Shown here piece after piece: positions 1 to 6,982 of a DNA stretch of 18,874 nt. The first letter of the stretch is position 1. Each line of letters starts with the position of its first letter. The notes below the pieces were generated by a model, which did no database searches, had not been told where the DNA came from, and worked only from the letters and a program-made list of their open reading frames with translations. The DNA lies in the NCBI GenBank assembly GCA_033763735.1, contig JANRJY010000013.1, positions 1 to 18,874 on the forward strand. Reading direction: 5' to 3'. Source of the stretch: JANRJY01 sp033763735 (GTDB lineage: Bacteria; Bacteroidota; Bacteroidia; Cytophagales; UBA9547). Position numbers and translations under genes: made by a program.

Positions 1-60
1 CAGGAACGCAACTAATATTTTTTTGGTTTGGATTGTAAATTGATTGTATATCATTGACAT
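1..60 (-). CDS. 5' end of an unidentified gene (partial, leaves left edge)
   Basis: On the minus strand an ATG at 60-58 opens a frame that stays open to the left edge, giving MSMIYNQFTIQTKKILVAFL. A second in-frame ATG lies at 54-52. The basic stretch followed by hydrophobic residues could be the start of a signal peptide or membrane anchor, but 20 residues do not identify a family. The main support is position: a consensus Bacteroidota promoter at 90-120 reads toward it and would give a leader of about 23 nt. It follows the WcaF-type gene on the same strand, so a polysaccharide or export role is a contextual guess only. Confidence 0.5.
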   Translation of the reverse strand, partial: MSMIYNQFTIQTKKILVAFL

Positions 61-89
61 AAATACCACAATTCGGGTTTCAAGTGTTG

Positions 90-120
90 CAAATCTACTA
101 TTGGGATTGAATTAAACAAA
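90..120 (-). promoter_or_regulatory. Consensus Bacteroidota promoter reading left
   Basis: Read on the minus strand, TTTG (120-117) is followed after exactly 19 nt by TAGATTTG (97-90), a full match to the -7 consensus TAnnTTTG. Transcription would begin near 83 and enter the partial gene at the left edge. The remaining DNA between here and the WcaF-type gene (121-221) shows no gene and no convincing terminator. Confidence 0.65.
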
Positions 121-221
121 TATGTAACCCAATGAAATGTACATAATTTGTGGGTTGATGTTTAATTTAGAATCGTTTTAAACAACGCATTTGCAATAGT
201 TGTAACTTTTTTGTTGATTTC

Positions 222-761
222 TTACCTTTGTCTTACTTTGGATGCAGGAACACCAGTGTAGATATAATATGCATCCATATCTTTATTTGCCACAGAACCA
301 ACTGTCAGAACTGCGTGAGAATGACAAACCACACCAGGGCAAACTATGGATTTGGCACCAATCCACACACCTTCTTTTAATTCAACAGGTTTTATTATTA
401 AATCAAAACTAGGAGATTTATAATTATGATTTCCAGTTAATATTAATGCACCTTGAGAAATGCAAACGTTGTCTGCTATAATAATTTCCCCTAAAGAATC
501 GAGCCAAACATTTTCACCAATCCAAACATGATTGCCTATGGTTAGATGCCATGGGTACTTAATGTTGACCGCAGGTTTAATTGTGACACTTTTTCCAACT
601 TTTGCACCAAAAGCTCTAAGTGTGGCGATTTTAATAAAATTGATTGGTATAAAATCTGATTTGAAAATCAAAGCATTGATATAAAACCAAAGAAGTCGTT
701 TGATGGCATTTCCTGGGTTGTACCAACTATTATTATATGTGGAAAGGTCAACTCTTTGCAT
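222..761 (-). CDS. WcaF-family extracellular polysaccharide acetyltransferase
   Basis: This 179-aa protein is a left-handed beta-helix (hexapeptide-repeat) acyltransferase that would O-acetylate a sugar or lipid-linked glycan from acetyl-CoA in the cytoplasm during surface polysaccharide assembly. The N-terminus (MQRVDLSTYNNSWYNPG) is typical of the WcaF group. Hexapeptide turns run from about residue 55 to 158 (IGNHVWIGENVW, VWIGAKSIVCPGVV). The probable catalytic histidine is His112 in the GNHNY loop. The C-terminus (YTGVPASKVR) is also characteristic. The ATG overlaps the end of the upstream glycosyltransferase by 14 bp, so the two are probably translated together. The acetylated substrate cannot be read from the sequence. 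Confidence 0.88.
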   Translation of the reverse strand: MQRVDLSTYNNSWYNPGNAIKRLLWFYINALIFKSDFIPINFIKIATLRAFGAKVGKSVTIKPAVNIKYPWHLTIGNHVWIGENVWLDSLGEIIIADNVCISQGALILTGNHNYKSPSFDLIIKPVELKEGVWIGAKSIVCPGVVCHSHAVLTVGSVANKDMDAYYIYTGVPASKVRQR

Positions 762-1599
762 TGGCGTTTTTTCTTAGTTCATATATTTTGGCATCGACAA
801 TGAATCGAAACCAAAAACCTTGTAAAAAATGAAATACTAAACCTTCCTTACCATCAAGGAATCCAAATTTGATAAAATATCTATAAATAAAATAAATAAA
901 TACTCTGGTAAAAAGCGGATAAGAATAATACTTTTCTCTTAAAAAACGTCTTTTCTCGATTTCATTTCCTTTAGCATTTGCTTTGATAGTTTGTTCAGAA
1001 AACTGTGCATTGAAAATATACTCAGCTTCTAAAGTTGACCATTTGTTATGCCTTAACGTAAAGGTAGATAACGAATCAGTAATTATATCGATTATGTCCC
1101 CTTTAAGCTTTAACATTTTTCCTTCGACCAAAAAATGCTGATCATATTTTTTGTCTTCACAAATTCCTTTTGACTTTCGGAAGATAATTGCATGATAAAC
1201 TGGATAGTGACCACCATTTTTTATCCATTTTCCCATAAATATTGTTCTACGAGAAACATGGAAGCCATTAATAGATGACAAATCATAATTGTTTGAAAAA
1301 AAATAATATAACTCTTGAATTAATTCATTGGTAACTCTATGATCAGCATCAATATTGATGATCCAATCTGTGTGTATTTTCAAATTACTAAAACACCAGT
1401 TACGTTGAATGGCGTAATTTTCAAAGGGATGATTGATAACTTCAATTCCAAATTCATTAACAATATTTATTGTGTTATCTGTAGAACCTGAATCAACCAC
1501 ATATATTTTTTCAAAATGATCAGAAATACTCAACAAACAGTCTCTAATGTTGCGTTCTTCATTAAAAGTAAGCACAATAGCGGTAATAGGTAATTTCAA
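748..1599 (-). CDS. Family 2 glycosyltransferase
   Basis: This 283-aa protein is an inverting GT-A glycosyltransferase of the WaaE/KdtX-like GT2 branch, expected to add a sugar to LPS core or a polysaccharide intermediate at the inner membrane face. The nucleotide-sugar motifs are clear: TFNEE at 11-15, VDSGSTDNT at 35-43 and the DAD metal-binding motif at 84-86. The C-terminal third is rich in aromatic and basic residues and probably associates with the membrane. The start is a TTG at 1599-1597. The frame upstream reaches a stop (TAA) five codons earlier with no ATG, and starting later would delete the first beta strand. It overlaps the WcaF-type gene and is divergent from the E2 gene. Donor and acceptor are unknown. 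Confidence 0.85.
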   Translation of the reverse strand: MKLPITAIVLTFNEERNIRDCLLSISDHFEKIYVVDSGSTDNTINIVNEFGIEVINHPFENYAIQRNWCFSNLKIHTDWIINIDADHRVTNELIQELYYFFSNNYDLSSINGFHVSRRTIFMGKWIKNGGHYPVYHAIIFRKSKGICEDKKYDQHFLVEGKMLKLKGDIIDIITDSLSTFTLRHNKWSTLEAEYIFNAQFSEQTIKANAKGNEIEKRRFLREKYYSYPLFTRVFIYFIYRYFIKFGFLDGKEGLVFHFLQGFWFRFIVDAKIYELRKNANAKS

Positions 1600-1604
1600 A
1601 AATG

Positions 1605-1634
1605 TTTGGAGTTAAGAGTTATGAGTTATATTTG
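1605..1634 (+). promoter_or_regulatory. Consensus promoter for the E2 gene
   Basis: TTTG (1605-1608) is followed after 18 nt by TATATTTG (1627-1634), an exact match to TAnnTTTG. Transcription would start near 1641, leaving a leader of about 50 nt before the ATG at 1692. A weaker minus-strand counterpart, AAACTTTG at 1642-1635 with TTTG at 1668-1665, lies back to back with it and could serve the divergent glycosyltransferase. Confidence 0.65.
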
Positions 1635-1691
1635 CAAAGTTTAGCAATTGTAGTTTATTGGATTCAAAGTTCATAAAAGAATATTAAAAAA

Positions 1692-3047
1692 ATGGCGCAA
1701 GTGGAAATGGTAATGCCCAAAATGGGAGAAAGCATAATTGAAGCTACCATTATCCGTTGGTTAAAAAAGGAAGGAGAACGTGTAGAAAAAGATGAACCTT
1801 TGCTTGAGGTAGCAACCGATAAAGTTGACACTGAAGTACCTGCCACGGAATCAGGAATTCTTCAAAAAATTGTAATTAATGAAGGCCAAATAGCTAAAAT
1901 AGGGGCTTCTATTGCTGTGCTTGAAACAAATGGACAGCAAATAGCAATTGCAAACAAAGTAATTAACTCACCTGTTCAACAAATTGAAACAGAAATAAAG
2001 AAAATATCAAGTGAAATTTCATCCGATCCAAAATCTTCTTCAATAAATCGCTTTTACTCACCATTGGTATTAAACATTGCCAGAGAAGAACAAATTTCAA
2101 TGGTTGAGCTTGAAAAAATAGAAGGAACAGGAAAAGACAACAGGGTAACGAAATATGACATAATCAATTATGTTGAAAATAGAAAAAAAGCACCTGAAAC
2201 CAAAAAGCAAATTATTGATAATCAGGCAGAAAACAGAACAATAGCACAAACTCCTAATGTTGATGTAATTACTCCAACGGAAACTTTTATTGAACCTAAA
2301 AAAGAAATTGTAAGCACTAAAAGTGTAAATTCAGGGGTAGACGAAATCATTGAGATGGACCGTATGCGTAAAATAATTGCGCAAAGGATGATTGATTCAC
2401 AAAAAATATCAGCTCACGTGACCTCCTTTGTAGAAGTTGATGTTACAAACATTGTTAGTTGGAGAGGAAAAATCAAGCATGAATTTATGAATCGTGAAGG
2501 CGAAGGAATTACTTTTACACCAATGTTTGTAGAAGCAGTATCAAGAGCTTTGCGCGATTTCCCATTGGTTAATTCCTCTGTAGATGGTGATAAAATTATA
2601 ATTAAAAAAGATATTAACATTGGAATAGCGGTAGCACTTCAGGATGGTAACTTAATAGTGCCCGTTATTAGGAATGCTGACAGATATAATATAGTAGGGC
2701 TAACTAAAAGCGTAAACGAAATTGTAAAAAAAGCCCGAAACAACAAACTTACGCCTGACGATGTTTCAGGAGGTACTTATGCGATTTCAAATATTGGAAA
2801 TTTTGGAAATGTGATGGGTACTCCTATTATCGTACAGCCACAAGTTGCTATTATGGCTTTTGGAGCCATCAGGAAAAAACCAGCCGTAATTGAAACAGAA
2901 CATGGTGACACAATAGGTGTACGACACATGATGTATATTTCACATACGTATGATCACAGAATTATTGATGGTGCTTTGGGTGGTAGTTTTGCTCGAAAAG
3001 TTGCCGATTATTTGGAAGGTTTTGACCCGGATAGAAAATTAATGTAA
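1692..3047 (+). CDS. Dihydrolipoamide acyltransferase (E2) of a 2-oxoacid dehydrogenase complex
   Basis: This 451-aa protein is the lipoate-bearing core enzyme that transfers an acyl group from E1 to CoA. Three domains are visible. The N-terminal lipoyl domain (about 1-78) has the lipoylated lysine at Lys44 in ATDKVDTEVP. The peripheral subunit-binding domain (about 121-161) starts FYSPLVLNIAREE. The acyltransferase core (about 220-445) has the active-site motif HTYDHRIIDG with His422 and Asp426. Linkers are rich in Lys, Glu and Ile. There is a single lipoyl domain, as in most succinyl- and branched-chain E2s. Acyl specificity (acetyl, succinyl or branched-chain) cannot be fixed from motifs. 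No E1 or E3 gene lies alongside. It converges with the symporter gene, 12 bp apart. Confidence 0.92.
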   Translation: MAQVEMVMPKMGESIIEATIIRWLKKEGERVEKDEPLLEVATDKVDTEVPATESGILQKIVINEGQIAKIGASIAVLETNGQQIAIANKVINSPVQQIETEIKKISSEISSDPKSSSINRFYSPLVLNIAREEQISMVELEKIEGTGKDNRVTKYDIINYVENRKKAPETKKQIIDNQAENRTIAQTPNVDVITPTETFIEPKKEIVSTKSVNSGVDEIIEMDRMRKIIAQRMIDSQKISAHVTSFVEVDVTNIVSWRGKIKHEFMNREGEGITFTPMFVEAVSRALRDFPLVNSSVDGDKIIIKKDINIGIAVALQDGNLIVPVIRNADRYNIVGLTKSVNEIVKKARNNKLTPDDVSGGTYAISNIGNFGNVMGTPIIVQPQVAIMAFGAIRKKPAVIETEHGDTIGVRHMMYISHTYDHRIIDGALGGSFARKVADYLEGFDPDRKLM

Positions 3048-3059
3048 AATCGACTTCTT

Positions 3060-4499
3060 TTACTTTTTTCTAAGAATTATCAAACCTATAAAAGTTATTA
3101 ATCCGTTCAAAATTAATAATTCAAAACCAAATTTATATCCATTCAATAATGATTCGGAATTAACATTGATTAAATAAGTTATAATTGGAGAAAGCAAACA
3201 AACCAATGGTACCCATTTATCATTTACCTCCATTTTGGTAAACAATCCAAAAAAGAATAAACCAAGTAATGGACCATATGTATAGCCTGCTACTTTAAAA
3301 ACCATCGTAATAACTGCCTCATTATTAATTAATCGGAATAAAATTATTACGATAAAAAGTAAAACAGAGAACCCAATATGTACCCATAATTTTATTTTTT
3401 TCTTTGCTTTTTCGTCTGAATGATTTGAAAAATTTAAAAAGTCAATACAAAAAGCAGTTGTCAGAGAAGCCAATGCAGAATCGGCACTTGCATAAGATGA
3501 TGCGGTAATGCCCAACAAAAACAGAATACCGGCAAATATTCCAAAATTATTTAAAGCTAACATTGGAAAAAGTTGATCGGTTCGGGTAGGAATGGCAATA
3601 TGAAATGAATCCACATACATATATAAAAGTGCACCCAGTGTCAGGAATAAAAAATTGACAATGACCAATATAATACAAAATGTAAACATGTTAATCTGAG
3701 CCTCTTTGATGTTTTTACAAGTAAGATTTTTTTGCATCAAATCCTGATCCAATCCAGTCATCACAATTGCAATAAAAGCACCTGACAATAATTGCTTGAA
3801 AAAGAACTTGTTATCATTAAAATCCCAAAAAAATATTTGGGTATTAGGATTGATTTGAAAATTATCCATTAAACCACTCAAAGATAGACCCAATTGTTGG
3901 GTAATAAGTACTACACAAATGGATACAGAACCAATTAAGAAAATGGTTTGAAAACTATCCGTTACTACTATGGTTTTGATGCCTCCTTTAAAAGTGTAAA
4001 TCCAAATTAATGAAATGGTTATAAGTACTGTTAGCCAAAATGGAACTCCAAATTGATTGAATAAACCAATTTGTAAGACCTCGGCTGCTAAATAAAGCCT
4101 AAAAGAAGCACCAATTGTACGGGAAAGAATAAAGTAAAATGAGCCGGTTTTGTAGCTCCAGAAACCTAATCTTTGCTCCAAATATGTGTAAATGGATACC
4201 AAATTCAAGCGGTAATAAATGGGCATAAGTACCAAAGCGATAAACGCATAGCCAAATAAATATCCCAATACAAACTGAAAATATGAGAATGCCTGAGTTC
4301 CAACAGCACCGGGAACGGATATAAAAGTAACTCCTGAAAGAGAAGTGCCTATCATACCAAAAGCCACCAAATACCAAGGGGAAGATCGATTGCCAGTAAA
4401 AAAGGCATCTGTGTCCGCACCTTTGGACGTGTAATGTGCTATTATCAGCAAAGCAGCAAAATAGACCACTAAAACAATTACAATGATGGTAGGGGTCAT
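3060..4499 (-). CDS. Sodium:solute symporter (SSS family)
   Basis: This 479-aa inner-membrane protein should couple sodium entry to uptake of a small solute. The N-terminal helix is followed by the family-typical stretch DAFFTGNRSSPWYLVAFGMI and by SLSGVTFISVPGAVG (about 53-67), the sodium/substrate region of the LeuT-like fold. Hydrophobic segments continue to the C-terminus, consistent with about 13 membrane helices, and the length is normal for the family. The ATG lies 14 bp after the bioB stop, so it is almost certainly the second gene of a bioB operon. SSS transporters carry sugars, amino acids, vitamins and carboxylates. The substrate is unknown, and the bioB context only hints at biotin or a precursor. 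Confidence 0.88.
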   Translation of the reverse strand: MTPTIIVIVLVVYFAALLIIAHYTSKGADTDAFFTGNRSSPWYLVAFGMIGTSLSGVTFISVPGAVGTQAFSYFQFVLGYLFGYAFIALVLMPIYYRLNLVSIYTYLEQRLGFWSYKTGSFYFILSRTIGASFRLYLAAEVLQIGLFNQFGVPFWLTVLITISLIWIYTFKGGIKTIVVTDSFQTIFLIGSVSICVVLITQQLGLSLSGLMDNFQINPNTQIFFWDFNDNKFFFKQLLSGAFIAIVMTGLDQDLMQKNLTCKNIKEAQINMFTFCIILVIVNFLFLTLGALLYMYVDSFHIAIPTRTDQLFPMLALNNFGIFAGILFLLGITASSYASADSALASLTTAFCIDFLNFSNHSDEKAKKKIKLWVHIGFSVLLFIVIILFRLINNEAVITMVFKVAGYTYGPLLGLFFFGLFTKMEVNDKWVPLVCLLSPIITYLINVNSESLLNGYKFGFELLILNGLITFIGLIILRKK

Positions 4500-4513
4500 T
4501 TCAAATAGATAAT

Positions 4514-5485
4514 TTACGCTATAACCTCCTCACCCTTAAACGCTTCTCTTGGTTTAAGTCCCAATAATTGAAACATTTCTTTATCCATATTTACCTCAGG
4601 ATTGGGAGTAGTAAGGAGTTTTTCACCGGCAAATATGGAATTGGCACCGGCCAAAAAACATAGGGCTTGTTCTTCGTTACTCATCAATACTCTTCCAGCC
4701 GAAAGTCGAACCATTGCTTTAGGCATAGTTATTCGCGCTGTGGCTATCATTCGAACCATGTCCCAAACAGATACGCGAGGCATGTTTTCGAGTGGTGTAC
4801 CTTCAACTGCAACTAAGGCATTAACAGGTACTGACTCAGGGTGTTCCGGCAAAGTTGCAAGCGTATAAAGCATGCCAATTCGGTCTTCGTGTGTCTCTCC
4901 CATTCCGATAATTCCACCCGTACATACAGATATTCCGGATTTTTGAACATGTGCAATTGTCTGCAAACGATCATCGTATGTACGAGTACTGATTATTTGC
5001 TCATAATGTTCTTCGCTCGTATCCAAATTGTGATTATAAGCATACAAACCAGCATCCTTTAGCTTTTGAGCTTGTTCCTCTGTTAACATTCCAAGCGTAC
5101 AACACACTTCCATCCCAATATTATTTACCCCTTTTACCATTTCAAGCACATGGTCGAAGTCCTTGTTATCTCTAACTTCTCTCCATGCTGCACCCATACA
5201 AAATCGAGTACTACCATTTTCCTTTGCCTCCTTTGCTTTGCTGAGCACTTCTTCCACTTCCATTAATTTATGTGTTTTTACGTTGGTGTGGTAACGAGCT
5301 GCTTGAGGGCAATATGCGCAATCCTCAGGACAACCACCGGTTTTTACTGATAGCAAAGTACAAACTTGTACTTCACCGGTTTCGTTATAAGTTCTATGTA
5401 CAGTAGCGGCTTTATATATAAGTTCTAAAACAGGAGAATTATAAATTTCTCTTATTTCTTCTTTGGTCCAGTTGGTGCGAATCAT
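4514..5485 (-). CDS. bioB: Biotin synthase
   Basis: This 323-aa radical SAM enzyme inserts sulfur into dethiobiotin, the last step of biotin synthesis. The radical SAM cluster motif is Cys52-Cys56-Cys59 in GGCPEDCAYCPQA. The BioB-specific motifs that hold the auxiliary [2Fe-2S] cluster are present: RFCMGAAWR, EVCCTLGMLTEEQ, CTGGIIGMGETHEDR and VRLSAGR. The length is normal for the family. No other bio genes are in the window. It is divergent from the Fur-family gene across a 167-bp gap and is followed after 14 bp by the symporter. A likely -7 element lies at 5619-5612, giving a leader of about 120 nt that contains the palindrome at 5548-5574. Confidence 0.97.
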   Translation of the reverse strand: MIRTNWTKEEIREIYNSPVLELIYKAATVHRTYNETGEVQVCTLLSVKTGGCPEDCAYCPQAARYHTNVKTHKLMEVEEVLSKAKEAKENGSTRFCMGAAWREVRDNKDFDHVLEMVKGVNNIGMEVCCTLGMLTEEQAQKLKDAGLYAYNHNLDTSEEHYEQIISTRTYDDRLQTIAHVQKSGISVCTGGIIGMGETHEDRIGMLYTLATLPEHPESVPVNALVAVEGTPLENMPRVSVWDMVRMIATARITMPKAMVRLSAGRVLMSNEEQALCFLAGANSIFAGEKLLTTPNPEVNMDKEMFQLLGLKPREAFKGEEVIA

Positions 5486-5547
5486 TAAATTCAGTTAAGT
5501 AAATTAGTAAAGTCGTTAACATAGTTTGTTTCTTAGAACCTCATCCT

Positions 5548-5574
5548 AAATCCTTCTCTGTAAGAGAAGGATTT
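5548..5574. repeat. Perfect palindrome, REP/MITE-like dispersed repeat
   Basis: AAATCCTTCTCT (5548-5559) and AGAGAAGGATTT (5563-5574) form a perfect 12-bp stem around the 3-nt loop GTA. It is preceded by CCTCATCCT, which resembles the widespread intergenic type that reads CCTCA-CCTAAATCC-TCTCC followed by its complement in several phyla. In the bioB leader transcript it would fold into a strong hairpin. It has no following T tract, so it is not a standard terminator. Confidence 0.6.
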
Positions 5575-5611
5575 GAAGGAATTATATTAATAAGGTCAAA
5601 GTAAATTATTG

Positions 5612-5619
5612 CAAAGTTA
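5612..5619 (-). promoter_or_regulatory. Probable -7 element for bioB
   Basis: On the minus strand 5619-5612 reads TAACTTTG, a full match to TAnnTTTG. The nearest upstream TTTG (5638-5635) is only 15 nt away, shorter than usual, so the -33 half is uncertain. The element sits inside a 7-bp inverted repeat, ATTGCAA (5608-5614) and TTGCAAT (5627-5633), which could be a regulatory site between bioB and the divergent Fur-family gene. Confidence 0.45.
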
Positions 5620-5652
5620 TTTTTTTTTGCAATCCAAACCTATGTTATTTGC

Positions 5653-6081
5653 GTGAATATGTCAATGGTTTCTTCAAACGAACTTTTACATCAACATCAT
5701 TTAAAGTCCACCCCTACCCGATTGGACATATTGGGCTTGTTTGAAAAAAATCCTAAATCGCTTACATATGTTGAAATATCTACACTTCTGGGTAATGGAT
5801 ACGACAAAGTAACGATATACAGAACACTTACCACTTTTGAAGAAGCAGGTATCGTTCACAAAATCTTTAATACCAATGGTTCTCAAAGTTATGCTTTGTG
5901 CCACAACGATTGCAAAGAACATCATCATGCTGATAATCATGTACATTTCGAATGTGAAGTCTGTCATAACCTTGTTTGCTTGAATGATATAAATGTGCCA
6001 ATTATCAATTTACCAAAAGGATTCAAAGCCAATAAAATTAATTTTCTGATTGAAGGAATTTGTGATAAATGTAATAGGTAA
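5653..6081 (+). CDS. Fur-family metal-responsive repressor (Zur-like)
   Basis: This protein is 142 aa from GTG 5653, or 140 aa from ATG 5659; the latter is a good alternative start, and neither has a clear ribosome-binding site. It is a Fur-superfamily DNA-binding protein. The winged helix includes TPTRLDILGLFEK and DKVTIYRTLTTFEEAGIVHK (about 19-70). The C-terminal half carries metal ligands: Cys/His-rich CHNDCKEHHH, HVHFECEVC with a CxxC at 101-104, and the closing CDKC at 137-140. The two CxxC pairs are the structural zinc site. The HHH run and the HxHFxC region would sense metal. Zur-type regulation is inferred from this pattern and from the neighbouring receptor operon. Fur or PerR roles are not excluded. 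Confidence 0.85.
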   Translation: MNMSMVSSNELLHQHHLKSTPTRLDILGLFEKNPKSLTYVEISTLLGNGYDKVTIYRTLTTFEEAGIVHKIFNTNGSQSYALCHNDCKEHHHADNHVHFECEVCHNLVCLNDINVPIINLPKGFKANKINFLIEGICDKCNR

Positions 6082-6100
6082 ATGAAATTAAATTTTTCAA

Positions 6101-6115
6101 TGCAAGTTTGTTGCA
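6101..6115 (+). promoter_or_regulatory. Candidate Fur/Zur operator, copy 1
   Basis: This 15-bp site is TGCAA-GTTTG-TTGCA, an inverted repeat with 5-bp arms and a 5-nt centre. It lies just downstream of the Fur-family gene stop and 57 bp before the lipoprotein ATG. It matches copy 2 (6140-6154) in both arms and spacing. Confidence 0.5.
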
Positions 6116-6133
6116 TTTGTAATTTCATCTTTC

Positions 6134-6141
6134 TTTATTTG
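6134..6141 (+). promoter_or_regulatory. Probable -7 element for the lipoprotein/receptor operon
   Basis: TTTATTTG matches TAnnTTTG at all fixed positions but one. Transcription would start near 6148, about 24 nt before the ATG at 6172. The element overlaps operator copy 2, as expected for a repressed promoter. TTTG at 6107-6110 is a possible -33 element with a 23-nt spacer. Confidence 0.4.
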
Positions 6142-6154
6142 CAACTTAATTGCA
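6140..6154 (+). promoter_or_regulatory. Candidate Fur/Zur operator, copy 2
   Basis: TGCAACT-T-AATTGCA pairs at six of seven positions around a single central base, which is the classic 7-1-7 architecture of Fur-superfamily boxes. It overlaps the predicted promoter and start point of the lipoprotein/receptor operon. Autogenous or local control by the adjacent Fur-family protein is inferred. Confidence 0.55.
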
Positions 6155-6171
6155 TTTATGCTTACTTTAAT

Positions 6172-6960
6172 ATGAAAACTTCATTTAGATTATTTATTCT
6201 AATTCTTGTTTTATTTTATGGATGTACCATAAAAAAAGAAGATCCAAAGCCTGTTGATACATCAAAACCAAAAATCGAACTAACCTCAACTACACCATCT
6301 TTTCAGAGTAATGGTTCGGAATTTAAGATATCTGCAAATGCCGGAGATTTAATTAATTTAAACTTAAAATATACCGATGACAATTCGCTAAAACAGTCCA
6401 AGATTGATATACACGATGCTTTTGATGGCCATTCGCATGGAAGAAAAGAGCTTAATAAATGGACTTTTTCTAACATAATGAACTTAAGTGGTAGCACACA
6501 ATCACTGACATCAGTAATTACGGTTCCTTCTGATATTGTTGCAGGAGCTTACCATCTAATCATTAATTGTATCGATGCTTCAGGCAATGAAGCTGATTTT
6601 GTAGAAATAGATTTGTCTATTACAAACATAATAGAACAAGCCTCCATATCAGGAATTAATGTAATAGATACAAATATCACCAGCGGACAAATGATTACAG
6701 TTTCAGGAATTAGAATAACGGATAATCAAAACTTAGAAGGTGGTACTGTAGAAGTTCATTTCGAAAGTGCTGATGAAAAAATAGCAATTGTTGAAAATAT
6801 AGGTTCTAATGTATTAAAAGGAAAAAAAGATTTGGTGCTTGACCCAATTACTTTTAAAGTACCCGATAATGCCCCCAAAGGAAAATACTACATTCATGTA
6901 AAAGTAAAAGATTCGGATGGCAATATGTCAGAATTAGAAACGGAATTGATACTTAATTGA
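6172..6960 (+). CDS. DUF4625-type lipoprotein, probably metal-binding
   Basis: This 262-aa surface or periplasmic lipoprotein has the start chosen at ATG 6172. The same frame is open from 6082, but those 30 extra residues cover the operator/promoter region and would bury the lipoprotein signal. From 6172 the protein has a standard signal MKTSFRLFILILVLFYGC with lipidated Cys18, then a charged linker. The segment at 80-91 (IHDAFDGHSHGR) clusters His81, Asp82, Asp85, His87 and His89, a plausible metal site typical of the DUF4625 group as I recall it. The rest is beta-rich, with two Ig-like sections (about 33-150 and 155-262). It precedes the TonB receptor by 22 bp. It may capture or deliver metal for the receptor. 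Confidence 0.7.
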   Translation: MKTSFRLFILILVLFYGCTIKKEDPKPVDTSKPKIELTSTTPSFQSNGSEFKISANAGDLINLNLKYTDDNSLKQSKIDIHDAFDGHSHGRKELNKWTFSNIMNLSGSTQSLTSVITVPSDIVAGAYHLIINCIDASGNEADFVEIDLSITNIIEQASISGINVIDTNITSGQMITVSGIRITDNQNLEGGTVEVHFESADEKIAIVENIGSNVLKGKKDLVLDPITFKVPDNAPKGKYYIHVKVKDSDGNMSELETELILN

Positions 6961-6982
6961 AAAACATAAGTTATTTTTGGTA

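Noticed and set aside
180..215. Terminator after the WcaF-type gene
   Set aside because: ACAAC/GTTGT gives only a 5-bp stem with a 12-nt loop on the minus strand and no T tract follows.
4602..5062. Open frames on the plus strand opposite bioB
   Set aside because: They lie entirely antisense to a clear, full-length bioB and their translations resemble no protein family; they are by-products of its codon use.
5644..5651. -7 promoter element for the Fur-family gene
   Set aside because: GTTATTTG matches only the TTTG half; the spacing to the upstream TTTG is 14 nt and it would abut the start codon, so it is too weak to annotate.
6082..6171. In-frame upstream extension of the lipoprotein gene
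   Set aside because: Starting at ATG 6082 adds 30 residues that cover the operator and promoter and would hide a standard lipoprotein signal peptide that begins at 6172.
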